64,000 nt of DNA, taken from Prauserella shujinwangii. GTDB taxonomy: Bacteria; Actinomycetota; Actinomycetes; Mycobacteriales; Pseudonocardiaceae. The position numbers and the translations under genes are program-made. The DNA is taken from assembly GCF_003001955.1 (NCBI RefSeq), contig NZ_PVNH01000001.1:310001-374000 (forward strand). The letters are read 5' to 3'. Shown here one piece after another: positions 8,002 to 16,445 of the stretch. The notes under the pieces were generated by a model. It searched no databases, was not told the origin of the DNA, and was given only the letters and a program-made list of their open reading frames with translations. Position 1 is the first letter of the stretch. Each line of letters begins with the position of its first letter.

Positions 8002-9105
8002 CTACCGGCGGCCCTGCCCGTTGCCGCCGTGCGGGACGGGGACCCGGTGCAGGATGCCGCGGATGACGTCGGTCGCCGAGCGGCGCGCGGCGTGCGCCTC
8101 GGTGGTGAGCACGAGCCGGTGGGCGAGCACGGGCACCGCGACGGCGTGCAGGTCGTCGGGCACGACGAACTCCCGGCCGGACAGCGCCGCCTGCGCGCGG
8201 GCCGCGCGGACCAGCTGCAGCGTCGCCCTCGGCGAGGCGCCGAGCCGCAGCTCGGGCACCTGCCGGGTGGCCGCGACCAGCTCGACCGCGTACTGCCGCA
8301 CCTCGGGCGCGATGTGCAGGTGCCGGACCGCCTCGATCAGCCGGTGGACGGAGGCGGCGTCGGACACCGGCTCCAGCTCGGCGAGCGGGTTGTGTCCCGC
8401 GTGCTCGTCCACCATGGCCATCTCGGCCTGCGGGTCCGGGTAGCCGATCGACACGCGCGCGGTGAACCGGTCGCGCTGCGCCTCCGGCAGGGCGTAGGTG
8501 CCTTCCATCTCCACCGGGTTCTGGGTGGCGATCACCATGAACGGCCGCTCGAGCCGGTAGGTGGTGGTGTCGACCGTGACCTGGTGCTCCTCCATGCATT
8601 CCAGCAGCGCGGACTGCGTCTTCGGGGAGGCCCGGTTGATCTCGTCGCCCACCACGATGTTCGCGAACACCGGCCCCGGCCGGAACTCGAACTCGCCGAG
8701 CTGCCGGTTGTAGATGGACACGCCGGTGACGTCGCTGGGCAGCAGGTCGGGCGTGAACTGGATACGGCTGACCGTGCAGTCGATCGACCGGGCGAGCGCC
8801 TTCGCCAGCGAGGTCTTGCCGACGCCCGGCACGTCCTCGACGAGCAGGTGCCCCTCGGCGAGCAGGGTGACCAGCGCGATGCGCACCACCTCCGGCTTGC
8901 CGACCAGCACGCGCTCGACGTTGGCGGCGATCCGGCCCGCCGTGTCGTGCAGCTCGTCGAGCGAAGCCAGCGGCCCGTGGCCGTTGCCCGCCGTCCCGGC
9001 GGCGGGATACCCGCCGTGCCGCGCCCCGGCGGGTGGGTAGGGCACCTGCTCGGTTGCCGGCTCGTTCCGCTCGCCGGCCGCAGCGGACTGCGTTCTCGAC
9101 GTCAC
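8002..9105 (-). CDS. MoxR-family AAA+ ATPase
   Basis: Cytoplasmic AAA+ ATPase of 367 aa. Walker A VEDVPGVGKTSLAKALA is near residue 90, Walker B IVVGDEINRASPKTQSALLE near 150, sensor 1 FMVIATQNPVEMEGTYALPE near 190, then the arginine-finger segment AQRDRFTARVSIGYPDP and a C-terminal lid domain. The first 45 residues are low-complexity and poorly conserved. GTG 9105 is chosen because AGGAGGT lies 4-5 nt upstream. It heads an operon with DUF58 and transglutaminase genes and probably chaperones a complex with them, as inferred from the family. Confidence 0.93.
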   Translation of the reverse strand: MTSRTQSAAAGERNEPATEQVPYPPAGARHGGYPAAGTAGNGHGPLASLDELHDTAGRIAANVERVLVGKPEVVRIALVTLLAEGHLLVEDVPGVGKTSLAKALARSIDCTVSRIQFTPDLLPSDVTGVSIYNRQLGEFEFRPGPVFANIVVGDEINRASPKTQSALLECMEEHQVTVDTTTYRLERPFMVIATQNPVEMEGTYALPEAQRDRFTARVSIGYPDPQAEMAMVDEHAGHNPLAELEPVSDAASVHRLIEAVRHLHIAPEVRQYAVELVAATRQVPELRLGASPRATLQLVRAARAQAALSGREFVVPDDLHAVAVPVLAHRLVLTTEAHAARRSATDVIRGILHRVPVPHGGNGQGRR

Positions 9106-9439
9106 ACGACCTCCTGGTGCCAATGCCCGCGCGAAAAGAGCCACGAACGTGTGGGTGGCGTTCGCGGTCCGGGCTACCCTCGCTGCGTCCAGCCTCCCAT
9201 GAAGTGTGTCAAACCCGGGCGAACTGGATGACGGAACCCCGTGATCACTCTCCGTGAGCACGGCCGCTGGGCCGACCGGGCGAGTGCGTCCCCGATGAGC
9301 TGAGGGACTCCCGGTGCCGGGACCTTCTGGCCTATGCTGCGGGACGGATTCGGCCGGCTACGCAGTGGCACAGTGACACGGTGACACCGCGCGGGGGCAC
9401 GGCGAGGGCCCGACGAGCACGAGAGGCACGGCGCTGACG
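9106..9439. other. 334-bp divergent intergenic region between the moxR operon and the ESX-associated operon
   Basis: No credible gene. It must hold promoters in both directions. On the plus strand TATGCT at 9333-9338 is a possible -10 box, but no matching -35 was found. The inverted sequence TGATCAC-N5-GTGAGCA around 9241-9260 could be an operator. Nothing else recognisable. Confidence 0.5.
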
Positions 9440-9805
9440 ATGAGCGACACGGACCTGCGGTTGCCACCCGGGGCGAAGGGTTTCGCGGTGTCGGCCGAGC
9501 TGGCCACGCACGCCTACCGGCGGCTCAGCGACCTGCAGGACCAGGTGGGGCAGCTCGTGCGGCAGGCCAACGTGCTGGGCCGCTCGATCCCGCTCGGCGC
9601 GGGGTACGCGGGCGAGGTCGGCGACTTCATGGCGAGCTACGGGATCGGCGGTGCCGGGTCCGCCGCCGACTCGCTGGTCAAGTTCGGCCGGGAGCTCGAG
9701 GACCTGAAGGCCCAGATCGAGGCGGCGATGCGGCGGTACACCGACGCCGACACCGGCGCCGCGGGCGGGCTCGGCGGCCCGGGCGTCGACTGCACGGGCG
9801 GCTAG
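9440..9805 (+). CDS. WXG100-like/ESX-associated hypothetical protein
   Basis: 121-aa soluble, mostly alpha-helical protein without signal peptide. The pattern of two long amphipathic helices (about residues 20-50 and 70-100) separated by a Gly-rich turn (SIPLGAGYAGEVGDF) resembles WXG100-sized helical hairpins, but the WXG triplet is absent. First gene of a tightly spaced group with a DUF3558 lipoprotein, a WXG100-like protein and EspG, so a role linked to type VII secretion is inferred from context only. The Shine-Dalgarno sequence is weak (GAGGCACGG). Confidence 0.6.
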   Translation: MSDTDLRLPPGAKGFAVSAELATHAYRRLSDLQDQVGQLVRQANVLGRSIPLGAGYAGEVGDFMASYGIGGAGSAADSLVKFGRELEDLKAQIEAAMRRYTDADTGAAGGLGGPGVDCTGG

Positions 9806-9808
9806 CGC

Positions 9809-10396
9809 ATGCGCGGTGTGCGGAACCGCGGCGGGCTGCTGCTGGCGTGCGCCGTGACGCTGCCGCTGGCCGCGTGCGGGGCCACGCAGGTGGCCGGCGG
9901 CCAGGGCGAGCGGGTGGCCCCGGCCGCGGCGTCGGTCCGCCCGGCGCCGTCCGAACCCGGCGGGTCCCCGGCGCCGTCCTCCCCGCCGCGCGCCACGCCG
10001 GTTCCGCTGTCCGCGCTGCACCCGTGCGACCTGCTGTCGCCGTCCGAGCGGTCGAGGGTGGGGCTCACCGTGCCCGGCACGGAGACGACGATCGGCGAGG
10101 CCCGCGCGTGCGATTTCACCGAGCCCGGCGCGTTCGGCGTCACCATCACCGTCGACGAGCGGTCCGGGCTCGGCGAGGCCGCGCCGGAGCGGGCTCGGCG
10201 CACGTGGATCGGCGGGCACGAGGCGGCGCGGGTGGCGGACGAGGCCGCCGACGACGGCACCTGCGCGGTGCTGCTGGCCGTCGGTGTCGCGGCGAGTGTG
10301 CAGGTCGACGTCAGCAACGCGGGCTTCCGCGGCACCGAGCAGGCCTGTGCCCGTGCCGACACCGTGGCGCGGCTGATCGAGCCGGACCTGCCGTGA
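9809..10396 (+). CDS. DUF3558-like secreted lipoprotein
   Basis: 195-aa predicted lipoprotein. It has a Lys/Arg N-terminus, a hydrophobic segment and the lipobox LPLAACG, with the lipidated Cys at about residue 24. A Pro/Ser/Ala-rich linker follows (about 30-65), then a domain with LHPCDLLSPSERSRVGL, ARACDFTEPG, GTCAVLLAVG and TEQACARAD, the Cys-containing pattern of DUF3558. It would sit on the outer face of the membrane. It begins 3 nt after the preceding gene. DUF3558 lipoproteins often lie next to ESX-associated genes in Pseudonocardiales; function is unknown. Confidence 0.82.
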   Translation: MRGVRNRGGLLLACAVTLPLAACGATQVAGGQGERVAPAAASVRPAPSEPGGSPAPSSPPRATPVPLSALHPCDLLSPSERSRVGLTVPGTETTIGEARACDFTEPGAFGVTITVDERSGLGEAAPERARRTWIGGHEAARVADEAADDGTCAVLLAVGVAASVQVDVSNAGFRGTEQACARADTVARLIEPDLP

Positions 10397-10422
10397 CGGC
10401 GCGCGGAACGGGAAGGACGACG

Positions 10423-11028
10423 GTGAGCGAGACGAGCGAGCGGGCGGTGCCCGCGCAGCACCGGCGGTATGAGGCCTACCGCCACGAGGAGCTGAAGGCG
10501 GAGGTCGAGCACGGCAACGACCCCGGCGCCGCGGGCGAGGTCGGCCGCGACTGGGGCGAGCTCGCCCAGCGGCTGCGCGAGGCCGCCGGCGCGCTCGGCG
10601 AGGTCGCCACGGGCAGCGAGGACCTGTGGCAGGGCGAGGGCGGCGACGCCCTCCGGGCGGTGCTGGGCCGGGCCACGGGCTGGGCCGACGAGTCGGCCAC
10701 CCTGGCGGAGCGGCTCGGCGACGCGATCGGGCAGCAGGCCGCGGCCGCGGCGCGGGCGAGGGCGGAGATGCCGGAGCCGGTGCCGTACGACCCGGCAGGC
10801 CTGATCCGGGACGCCGCGTCGGGCGGCGACATCCGGCAGCTCGCCGGGCTCGCCGTGCTGCTGACGGAGCGCAGGGAGGAGGCGGAGGCCGCCCGGCAGC
10901 GGGCCGTGGACGTGCTGTACGCGCGGGACGAGGCGCTGCGGGCCGCCGTGCCCGCGGAGTCGTTCTCCGCACCGCCGCCGCTCACCTCCGCCTCGCCCGC
11001 CGCGGACGGCGACCCGGGCTCGCGGTGA
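10423..11028 (+). CDS. WXG100/PPE-like type VII secretion target protein
   Basis: 201-aa helical protein. The turn SEDLWQGEGGDALRAVLGRA contains a WXG motif (Trp-Gln-Gly) between two long helices, the architecture of ESX substrates. The rest is helical, ending in a Pro/Ser/Ala-rich tail. Start GTG 10423 is preferred because GGGAAGGA lies 5-6 nt before it; an alternative GTG at 10393 overlaps the DUF3558 stop (GTGA). Its stop overlaps the next start by 4 nt. Being next to EspG, a chaperone of PE/PPE-type substrates, supports a secreted partner. Confidence 0.7.
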   Translation: MSETSERAVPAQHRRYEAYRHEELKAEVEHGNDPGAAGEVGRDWGELAQRLREAAGALGEVATGSEDLWQGEGGDALRAVLGRATGWADESATLAERLGDAIGQQAAAAARARAEMPEPVPYDPAGLIRDAASGGDIRQLAGLAVLLTERREEAEAARQRAVDVLYARDEALRAAVPAESFSAPPPLTSASPAADGDPGSR

Positions 11029-11759
11029 TCCGGCTCTCCGCGTCGGCCTTCGACATCCTGTGGGCCGACCTCGGGCACGCGCGGCCGCCCGCCCCGCTGC
11101 GCGTGCGCAGCGTCGGCCGGACGGAGAGCGAGCGCGCGGAGATCCGCGCGGCCGTCTACGACAACCTGGCCGAACGCGGCCTCTACGCGGGCGGCGAGCT
11201 GGACCCCGGCCTGCGGGACCGCCTGGACACGCTGGCGGCGGCGTCGTTCCTGGTGGAGTGCGAGGCGCTGCTCGACCTGGCCGAGCCCGAGCCGCTGCGC
11301 GCCGTCGCGGCGGCGACCGGGTCCGGTGACGGGGTGCTCGCCGTGCAGCCGAGGCAGACGATCGGGCTGTCCGCGATCCGGGACGCCGAGGTGTACGTGG
11401 CCGCCGTCAGTGTCCTGCCCGATCTGCACGCGGGTCCCGGGTTCGGGGTCAGCCTGCCCGTCTCCGCGCTCGGCGGCGCGCTGCGCGATCCGGTGTTCGA
11501 CGAGGCCTCCGGTTCCGGGCCGTTCGACCGGCAGATCCGGGAGGTCCTGGCCATCCAGGCGCGGCCGGTCCTGGCCGCGGGCCAGTTCTCCGTGCGTGCC
11601 GCGCGCGGCCGGCTCGGTGGTCTCAGCTGGTTCGCCACCGACGTCGGCGCGTACCTCGGCACGGTCGAGCCCGGACGCGGCGGCGAGGACTGGATGACGG
11701 TCGCCCCGGTGGACAGCGACCGGCTCGTGGCGCGGCTGGCCGACCTCGCGGGCGCCTGA
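11025..11759 (+). CDS. ESX secretion-associated protein EspG family
   Basis: 244-aa cytoplasmic protein. Family features are LSASAFDILWADLG at the start, PPAPLRVRSVGRTESERAEI, GLYAGGELDPGLRDRLDTLA, then a repeated beta-strand core ending in TVAPVDSDRLVARLADL. EspG proteins bind PE/PPE-type substrates before export by type VII secretion in mycobacteria. The GTG start overlaps the upstream stop (GTGA), so it is translationally coupled to the WXG100-like gene, its likely client. No EccB/C/D/E or MycP gene lies within the window, so the secretion core must be elsewhere. Confidence 0.82.
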   Translation: MIRLSASAFDILWADLGHARPPAPLRVRSVGRTESERAEIRAAVYDNLAERGLYAGGELDPGLRDRLDTLAAASFLVECEALLDLAEPEPLRAVAAATGSGDGVLAVQPRQTIGLSAIRDAEVYVAAVSVLPDLHAGPGFGVSLPVSALGGALRDPVFDEASGSGPFDRQIREVLAIQARPVLAAGQFSVRAARGRLGGLSWFATDVGAYLGTVEPGRGGEDWMTVAPVDSDRLVARLADLAGA

Positions 11760-11826
11760 CACCGCGTCCCCCACCTTCCACCACCGGGCCCCGCGCGGCC
11801 GTGCCGGAGGGCCCTCCGGCAGTCCC

Positions 11827-11861
11827 GAACCGGGCTCCGGCGGGCGTTCCGGAGCCCGTTC
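11827..11861 (+). terminator. hairpin terminator after the EspG operon
   Basis: 10-bp stem (CGGGCTCCGG with CCGGAGCCCG) around an 8-nt loop, extended by GAA/TTC with one bulged C. A perfect palindrome of 18 nt (11803-11820) lies just upstream. It ends the 9.4-11.8 kb operon before the mraZ promoter. Confidence 0.55.
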
Positions 11862-11965
11862 CTGTCACCCGCAGCGGCGATCTCCCCCACCGGCCCCCAC
11901 CCTGCACCCACCGCTATGACCTGGGAAAACGCGATCCGATTCCGGTGAATCCCGCCGTTTCGCCG

Positions 11966-11993
11966 TTGACTGTGGTGCAAAGTGGGGTACGGT
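11966..11993 (+). promoter_or_regulatory. mraZ promoter (-35 and -10)
   Basis: -35 TTGACT at 11966-11971 and -10 TACGGT at 11988-11993, spaced 16 bp. The transcript would start near 12000, leaving a leader of about 60 nt. The -10 and spacer overlap the first three MraZ-type boxes. Confidence 0.75.
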
Positions 11994-12007
11994 GGTGATC
12001 CGTGGGG
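11972..12007 (+). promoter_or_regulatory. MraZ operator: four GTGGNG boxes with 10-bp spacing
   Basis: GTGGTG (11972), GTGGGG (11982), GTGGTG (11992) and GTGGGG (12002) are exactly 10 bp apart, so all lie on one face of the helix. MraZ is known to bind short direct repeats of this type upstream of its own gene in E. coli and mycoplasmas. The boxes cover the promoter spacer, the -10 and the start site, which fits autorepression of the cluster. Confidence 0.8.
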
Positions 12008-12059
12008 CGGAAGGGAGCCTCGTGGCCGGTCCGCGGACCGGTAGGGGAGGTGGTGGCCG

Positions 12060-12491
12060 ATGTTCCTCGGCACCCACACCCCGAAGCTGGACGACAAGGG
12101 GCGGCTCACGCTGCCTGCGAAGTTCCGCGACGCGCTGGCAGGTGGGCTGATGGTCACCAAGGGACAGGATCACTGCCTCTACGTCTTCCCGCGCGCCGAG
12201 TTCGAACAGCTGGCCCGCAAGGTCGCGGAGGCGCCCTTCACCAACGAGTCGGTGCGGGCGTACCAGCGGTACCTCTTCGCCGGGACCGACGAGCAGCGCC
12301 CCGACGGGCAGGGCCGGATCGCGATCGCGCCGGAGTTGCGGCGCTACGCGGGCCTGAACAAGGAGTGTGTGGTGATCGGCGCGATCACCAGGCTGGAGAT
12401 CTGGGACGCCCAGGCGTGGCAGGGCTACCTGGAGGAACACGAGGACAGCTACGCGAAGGCTCAGGAGGAGATCTTGCCGGGCGTGTTCTGA
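12060..12491 (+). CDS. mraZ: transcriptional regulator MraZ
   Basis: 143-aa DNA-binding protein with two SpoVT/AbrB-like folds. It starts [20 protein letters not shown], the conserved MraZ N-terminus; the second DxxGR loop is [18 protein letters not shown]. MraZ forms ring-shaped oligomers that bind repeats upstream of the division and cell-wall (dcw) operon. RBS GGGGAGG lies 8-9 nt before the ATG. The operator boxes are visible upstream. First gene of mraZ-rsmH-ftsL-ftsI; 228 bp separate it from rsmH. Confidence 0.97.
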   Translation: MFLGTHTPKLDDKGRLTLPAKFRDALAGGLMVTKGQDHCLYVFPRAEFEQLARKVAEAPFTNESVRAYQRYLFAGTDEQRPDGQGRIAIAPELRRYAGLNKECVVIGAITRLEIWDAQAWQGYLEEHEDSYAKAQEEILPGVF

Positions 12492-12719
12492 CGGCGACCG
12501 GCCTGGCGGGTGCGCACCCGCGCCGTCGGGGGGCGTGGGTTCCCCCAGCCGGCCCGGCGGCGAAGGAACAGGAGGCGTTCGACACGGATGTCGTGAGGCC
12601 TCTGTCCGCGCGGCGGCCCTGGTGCACCTTCCCCGGCACCAGGTCCACGGCGGCGGACGGAGACCTGACGGCATCCGTTTTTCACAACGCACGGGGCGGT
12701 GAGGCGAAAGGGGGCGGCC

Positions 12720-13676
12720 ATGACGGACGGTGCCGAGCACGTACCGGTGCTGCTGGACCGGGTCCTCGCGCTGCTCGCCCCCGCGCTCGCCGGACGTGAG
12801 GCGGTGCTCGTGGACGCCACGGTCGGCCTCGGCGGGCACGCCGACGCACTGCTTGCGGCGCACCCGCGGCTGCGGCTGGTCGGCCTCGACCGCGACCCCG
12901 CGGCGCTGGAGCGCTCCGGCCGGCGGCTGTCCCGGCACGGCGACCGCGTCCACCTCGTGCACGCCGTCTACGACCGGATGCCGGACGTGCTCGCGGAGCT
13001 CGGACTGTCCGCCGTGGACGGTGTGCTGATGGATCTCGGCGTGTCGTCGATGCAGCTCGACCTGCCCGAGCGGGGCTTCGCCTACGCGCGGGACGCACCG
13101 CTGGACATGCGGATGGACCGCACCACCGGTCCCACCGCGGCCGACGTGCTCAACACGTATCCGGTGGCCGAGCTGACCAGGATCCTGCGCGACTACGGCG
13201 AGGAGCGCTTCGCCCACCGCATCGCCAGGGCGGTGGCGGCTGAGCGGGAGCGGGAGCCGTTCGACCGCAGCGAGCGGCTGGTCCGGTTGCTGTACGACAC
13301 CGTGCCCGCACCCAGCAGGCGTACCGGAGGGCATCCCGCCAAGCGCACGTTCCAGGCGCTGCGGATCGAGGTCAACGGCGAGCTGGACACGCTGCGAACC
13401 GCGTTGCCCGCCGCGATCGACCTGCTCGCCGCGGACGGGCGCATCGTCGTCGAGTCCTACCACTCGCTCGAGGACCGCATGGTGAAGCGGGAGCTCGCCG
13501 GGCGCGCCCGGTCCCGGACGCCGGAGGGGCTGCCCGTCGAGCTGCCGGGACACGGCCCCGAGCTGGAACTGCTGACCCGGGGCGCCGAGAAGGCGGGCCA
13601 GGAGGAGATCGAGCGGAACCCGCGCGCCGCGTCGGTGCGGCTGCGGGCCGCGCGGAAGATTGGAGCGGCTGCCTGA
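12720..13676 (+). CDS. rsmH: 16S rRNA (cytosine(1402)-N(4))-methyltransferase
   Basis: 318-aa SAM-dependent enzyme that methylates C1402 of 16S rRNA in the P site. It has [15 protein letters not shown] at the start, motif [45 protein letters not shown] and [17 protein letters not shown], and ends with [18 protein letters not shown] 12720 is chosen over GTG 12699 because AAAGGGGG lies just before it. The stop codon shares one base with the ATG of ftsL, so the two are translationally coupled. Conserved second gene of the dcw cluster. Confidence 0.97.
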   Translation: MTDGAEHVPVLLDRVLALLAPALAGREAVLVDATVGLGGHADALLAAHPRLRLVGLDRDPAALERSGRRLSRHGDRVHLVHAVYDRMPDVLAELGLSAVDGVLMDLGVSSMQLDLPERGFAYARDAPLDMRMDRTTGPTAADVLNTYPVAELTRILRDYGEERFAHRIARAVAAEREREPFDRSERLVRLLYDTVPAPSRRTGGHPAKRTFQALRIEVNGELDTLRTALPAAIDLLAADGRIVVESYHSLEDRMVKRELAGRARSRTPEGLPVELPGHGPELELLTRGAEKAGQEEIERNPRAASVRLRAARKIGAAA

Positions 13677-14362
13677 TGACTGCGCCAGCCCGCACCCGGA
13701 CCAGGACCCCGTCGTCGCGGACGCGGCAGCGGCCGAAGGCGCCGGCCGGGACCACCACCGTCGAGGAGAACCCCGGCACCGGCACGACCCGGACCGCGCC
13801 CGAGCGCGCCCGGCCCCGGCAGCGCAGCACCGCGGCCGAGCGTGCGTACGCGCGGCGCGCGCAGCGGGCCGACGCGCTGCGGCGGGGGGCCGAGGGAACC
13901 GGGGCCGACGCCGAGCGCGAGCGGCGGCCGGGCCTGCTGCGGCTGCTGCGCGGGCCGCGGTCCCGCGCGACCTTCGTGCTCATCCAGATGGCCCTGCTGG
14001 CGGCCGGGGTGGCGACGACGCTGTGGCTGTCCACCCAGGCCATCACCGACTCCTACCGCCTGGAGCAGCTGCGCGAGAACAACGCGCGGCTCGCCGAGCA
14101 GGTCGAGCAGCTGCAGCGTGACGTCACCTCCGCGCAGTCGCCCTCGTCGCTGGCCGACCGGGCCAAGGCGCTCGGCATGGTGCCGGGAGGCAACCCGGCG
14201 CGGCTCGTCGTGTCCGACGACGGGTCGATCCAGGTCGTCGGCGAGCCGGAGACGGCCAGTGCCCCGGCACGGCAGGCTCCGCAGCCCGAACGGGCGCCGC
14301 GGCAGGGGGACGAGTCGCCGCGGCAGGAGGGGAACACCCGCGAGGAGTCTGGAGGGGACTAG
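13676..14362 (+). CDS. ftsL: cell division protein FtsL-like (septum formation initiator)
   Basis: Bitopic membrane protein of 228 aa. A long basic, Arg/Pro-rich cytoplasmic region (1-100) is followed by one TM (about 101-122, FVLIQMALLAAGVATTLWL), then a leucine-zipper-like coiled coil (LEQLRENNARLAEQVEQLQ) and SLADRAKALGMVPGG. The last 50 residues are Pro/Gln-rich. FtsL with DivIC/FtsB helps recruit and activate the FtsWI synthase. Position between rsmH and ftsI and topology identify it; sequence conservation in this family is low. Overlaps rsmH by 1 nt and abuts ftsI with no gap. Confidence 0.88.
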   Translation: MTAPARTRTRTPSSRTRQRPKAPAGTTTVEENPGTGTTRTAPERARPRQRSTAAERAYARRAQRADALRRGAEGTGADAERERRPGLLRLLRGPRSRATFVLIQMALLAAGVATTLWLSTQAITDSYRLEQLRENNARLAEQVEQLQRDVTSAQSPSSLADRAKALGMVPGGNPARLVVSDDGSIQVVGEPETASAPARQAPQPERAPRQGDESPRQEGNTREESGGD

Positions 14363-16357
14363 ATGGCGGGGAAGGCACGCCCGCGCGGTGGGATCCGCGC
14401 CGGGGGAGGCGCCCGGGCCCGCGCCGCCGGAGCGGCGGCGGCCGGGACGCGGGGTGGTGCCCGCGCCGGTGGCAAGGCGCGGGCGGCCGGCGGGGCCCGC
14501 CGCACCTACTCGGCACGGGCGCGCCGCGGCGGTGTGTCCGCGGCCGACCACGGCCACCGCAACCGGTTCAAGGCGGGCCGCATCCTGCTCGTGGTGCTGC
14601 TCGTCGCCGCGGGGCTGAAGCTCGTGCACATCCAGACCTTCGAGGCGGAGGCGCTGTCGGCGAAGGCGGAGCGGCAGCGCACGACCACGATCGACATCCC
14701 GGCGCAGCGCGGGTCCATCGTGGACCGCAACGGGGCGAAGCTCGCGTTCAGCGTCGAGACCAGGACGCTGTGGGCGAACCTGCGGCTGATGCGCAAGAAC
14801 TGGGCCGAGTACGCGCGGGAACACCCCGGCACGGACCTGAACTACGACCGGCGCGTCGAGCAGATCGCCACCTACATCGCCGGCCGCCTGCCCGCCAGGA
14901 CCAGCGAGCAGGAACTGCTCGACCTGTTCCACAAGGACGCCAGCTTCACCTACCTCGTGGACGGGGTCGAGCCCTCGGTGGCCGACGACATCACCGAGAA
15001 GTTCCCGGAGATCGGGTTCGAGAAGCGCGCCGAGCGCGAGTACCCCGGTGGCGAGCTCGCGTCGAACATCCTCGGGCTCGCCAACTGGCGCATGGAGAGC
15101 CCCGACGTCTCCAAGCACAACATCCACGGCCTCGCCGGGCTGGAGCTCACCCGCGACGACGACCTCGCCGGGCAGCCGGGCAGGCAGATCGTGGACACCG
15201 CGCAGGGCAACGACGTCGTCATTCCTGGCACCGAGCGCGACCTGCGGCCCGCCGTCCCCGGCTCGGACCTCGAGCTGACCATCGACTCGGACGCGCAGTA
15301 CGTGCTGCAGAACGAGCTGTCCTCCTACGTCGCCGAGTCGAAGGCACAGGGGGGCAGTGCGGTGATCCTGGACTCGCAGACGGGCGAGGTGTACGCGCTG
15401 GCGGACAGCAAGCCGTTCGATCCCAACGACACCTCGGATCTGGATCCCGAGGCGCTGCGCAACGACGCGATCAGCCTGCCGTTCGAGCCGGGCTCGGTGA
15501 ACAAGGTCGTCACCGCGGCCGCGGCGATCGAGGCGGGCGTCGCGAAGCCGGACTCGGTGTTCGAGGTGCCGGACTCCATCGAGGTGGCCGACCACGTCGT
15601 GCACGACGCGTGGCAGCACCCCACGCAGAAGTTCACGACCACGGGCATCTTCGCGAAGTCGTCCAACGTCGGCACGCTGATGCTCGCCGAGAAGCTGGGT
15701 CCCGAACGGTTCGTGCGGATGCTCGAGAAGTTCGGGCTCGGGCAGCGCACGGGGATCGGCCTGCCGGGGGAGAGCCCGGGCTACGTCCCGCCGCGCGAGG
15801 ACTGGTCGGGAACCACGTTCGGCAACCTGCCGATCGGGCAGGGGCTCTCGATGACCGTCGTGCAGATGGCGTCGATGTACCAGGCGATCGCCAACGACGG
15901 CGTGCGCGTCGAGCCCAGGGTGGTCAAGGCGAAGATCACGCCGGACGGCGCGCGCGTGCCCGAGCCCGCGCCGCAGGAGACCCGCGTGGTCAGCGAGCGG
16001 ACGGCCGACACGGTCAAGAACATGCTCCGGGCGGTCACCCAGGACGGCGAGGGTTTCGACCGGGGCACCGGGACGGCCGCGGCGCTGGAGGGCTACCAGA
16101 TATCCGGCAAGACCGGCACCGGTCAGCAGGTCGACCCGGACACCGGCGCGTACAGCGACCACCTGTACAACATCACCTTCGCGGGGATCCTGCCCGCCGA
16201 CAACCCCCGGTTCGTCGTCGGCATCCGGCTCGACGCGCCGCAGGCGAGCAGCTCGGCGGCGCCGCTGTTCCACGACATCGCGTCCTACCTCGCGCAGCGC
16301 TACCAGATCCCGCTGTCCGACCAGCCGACCCCGGTCGTCCCCCTCGTGCTCTCCTGA
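14363..16357 (+). CDS. ftsI: penicillin-binding protein 3 / septal transpeptidase
   Basis: Class B PBP of 664 aa that cross-links septal peptidoglycan. It has an Ala/Gly/Arg-rich cytoplasmic tail (1-70), one TM (about 73-92), a dimerisation domain from IPAQRGSIVDRNG, and the transpeptidase domain with all active motifs: SVNK (Ser about 377), SSN (about 433) and KTGTG (about 582). The N-terminal tail is unusually long and low-complexity. ATG directly follows the ftsL stop. A large palindrome follows. Unlike typical actinobacteria, murE is not next; an ABC transporter on the opposite strand is. Confidence 0.96.
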   Translation: MAGKARPRGGIRAGGGARARAAGAAAAGTRGGARAGGKARAAGGARRTYSARARRGGVSAADHGHRNRFKAGRILLVVLLVAAGLKLVHIQTFEAEALSAKAERQRTTTIDIPAQRGSIVDRNGAKLAFSVETRTLWANLRLMRKNWAEYAREHPGTDLNYDRRVEQIATYIAGRLPARTSEQELLDLFHKDASFTYLVDGVEPSVADDITEKFPEIGFEKRAEREYPGGELASNILGLANWRMESPDVSKHNIHGLAGLELTRDDDLAGQPGRQIVDTAQGNDVVIPGTERDLRPAVPGSDLELTIDSDAQYVLQNELSSYVAESKAQGGSAVILDSQTGEVYALADSKPFDPNDTSDLDPEALRNDAISLPFEPGSVNKVVTAAAAIEAGVAKPDSVFEVPDSIEVADHVVHDAWQHPTQKFTTTGIFAKSSNVGTLMLAEKLGPERFVRMLEKFGLGQRTGIGLPGESPGYVPPREDWSGTTFGNLPIGQGLSMTVVQMASMYQAIANDGVRVEPRVVKAKITPDGARVPEPAPQETRVVSERTADTVKNMLRAVTQDGEGFDRGTGTAAALEGYQISGKTGTGQQVDPDTGAYSDHLYNITFAGILPADNPRFVVGIRLDAPQASSSAAPLFHDIASYLAQRYQIPLSDQPTPVVPLVLS

Positions 16358-16368
16358 CCGGTCCCGAC

Positions 16369-16423
16369 TGTCCTGAGTGGCTCGTTACGGGACACTTTCG
16401 TCAGTAACGAGCCACTCAGGACA
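16369..16423. repeat. palindromic intergenic element, family A copy 1 (bidirectional terminator)
   Basis: Perfect 20-bp stem (16369-16388 with 16404-16423) around a 15-nt loop. The core GAGTGGCTCGTTAC and its complement recur at 25335-25389. It lies between the convergent ftsI and drrB-like genes and can terminate both. Confidence 0.8.
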
Positions 16424-16445
16424 CGGCCGGGCACGGGCGGGCGGG

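Noticed and set aside
16369-16423. Element considered as an insertion sequence end or attachment site
   Set aside because: No transposase or integrase gene and no target duplication are visible nearby. A palindromic terminator or small dispersed repeat explains it better.
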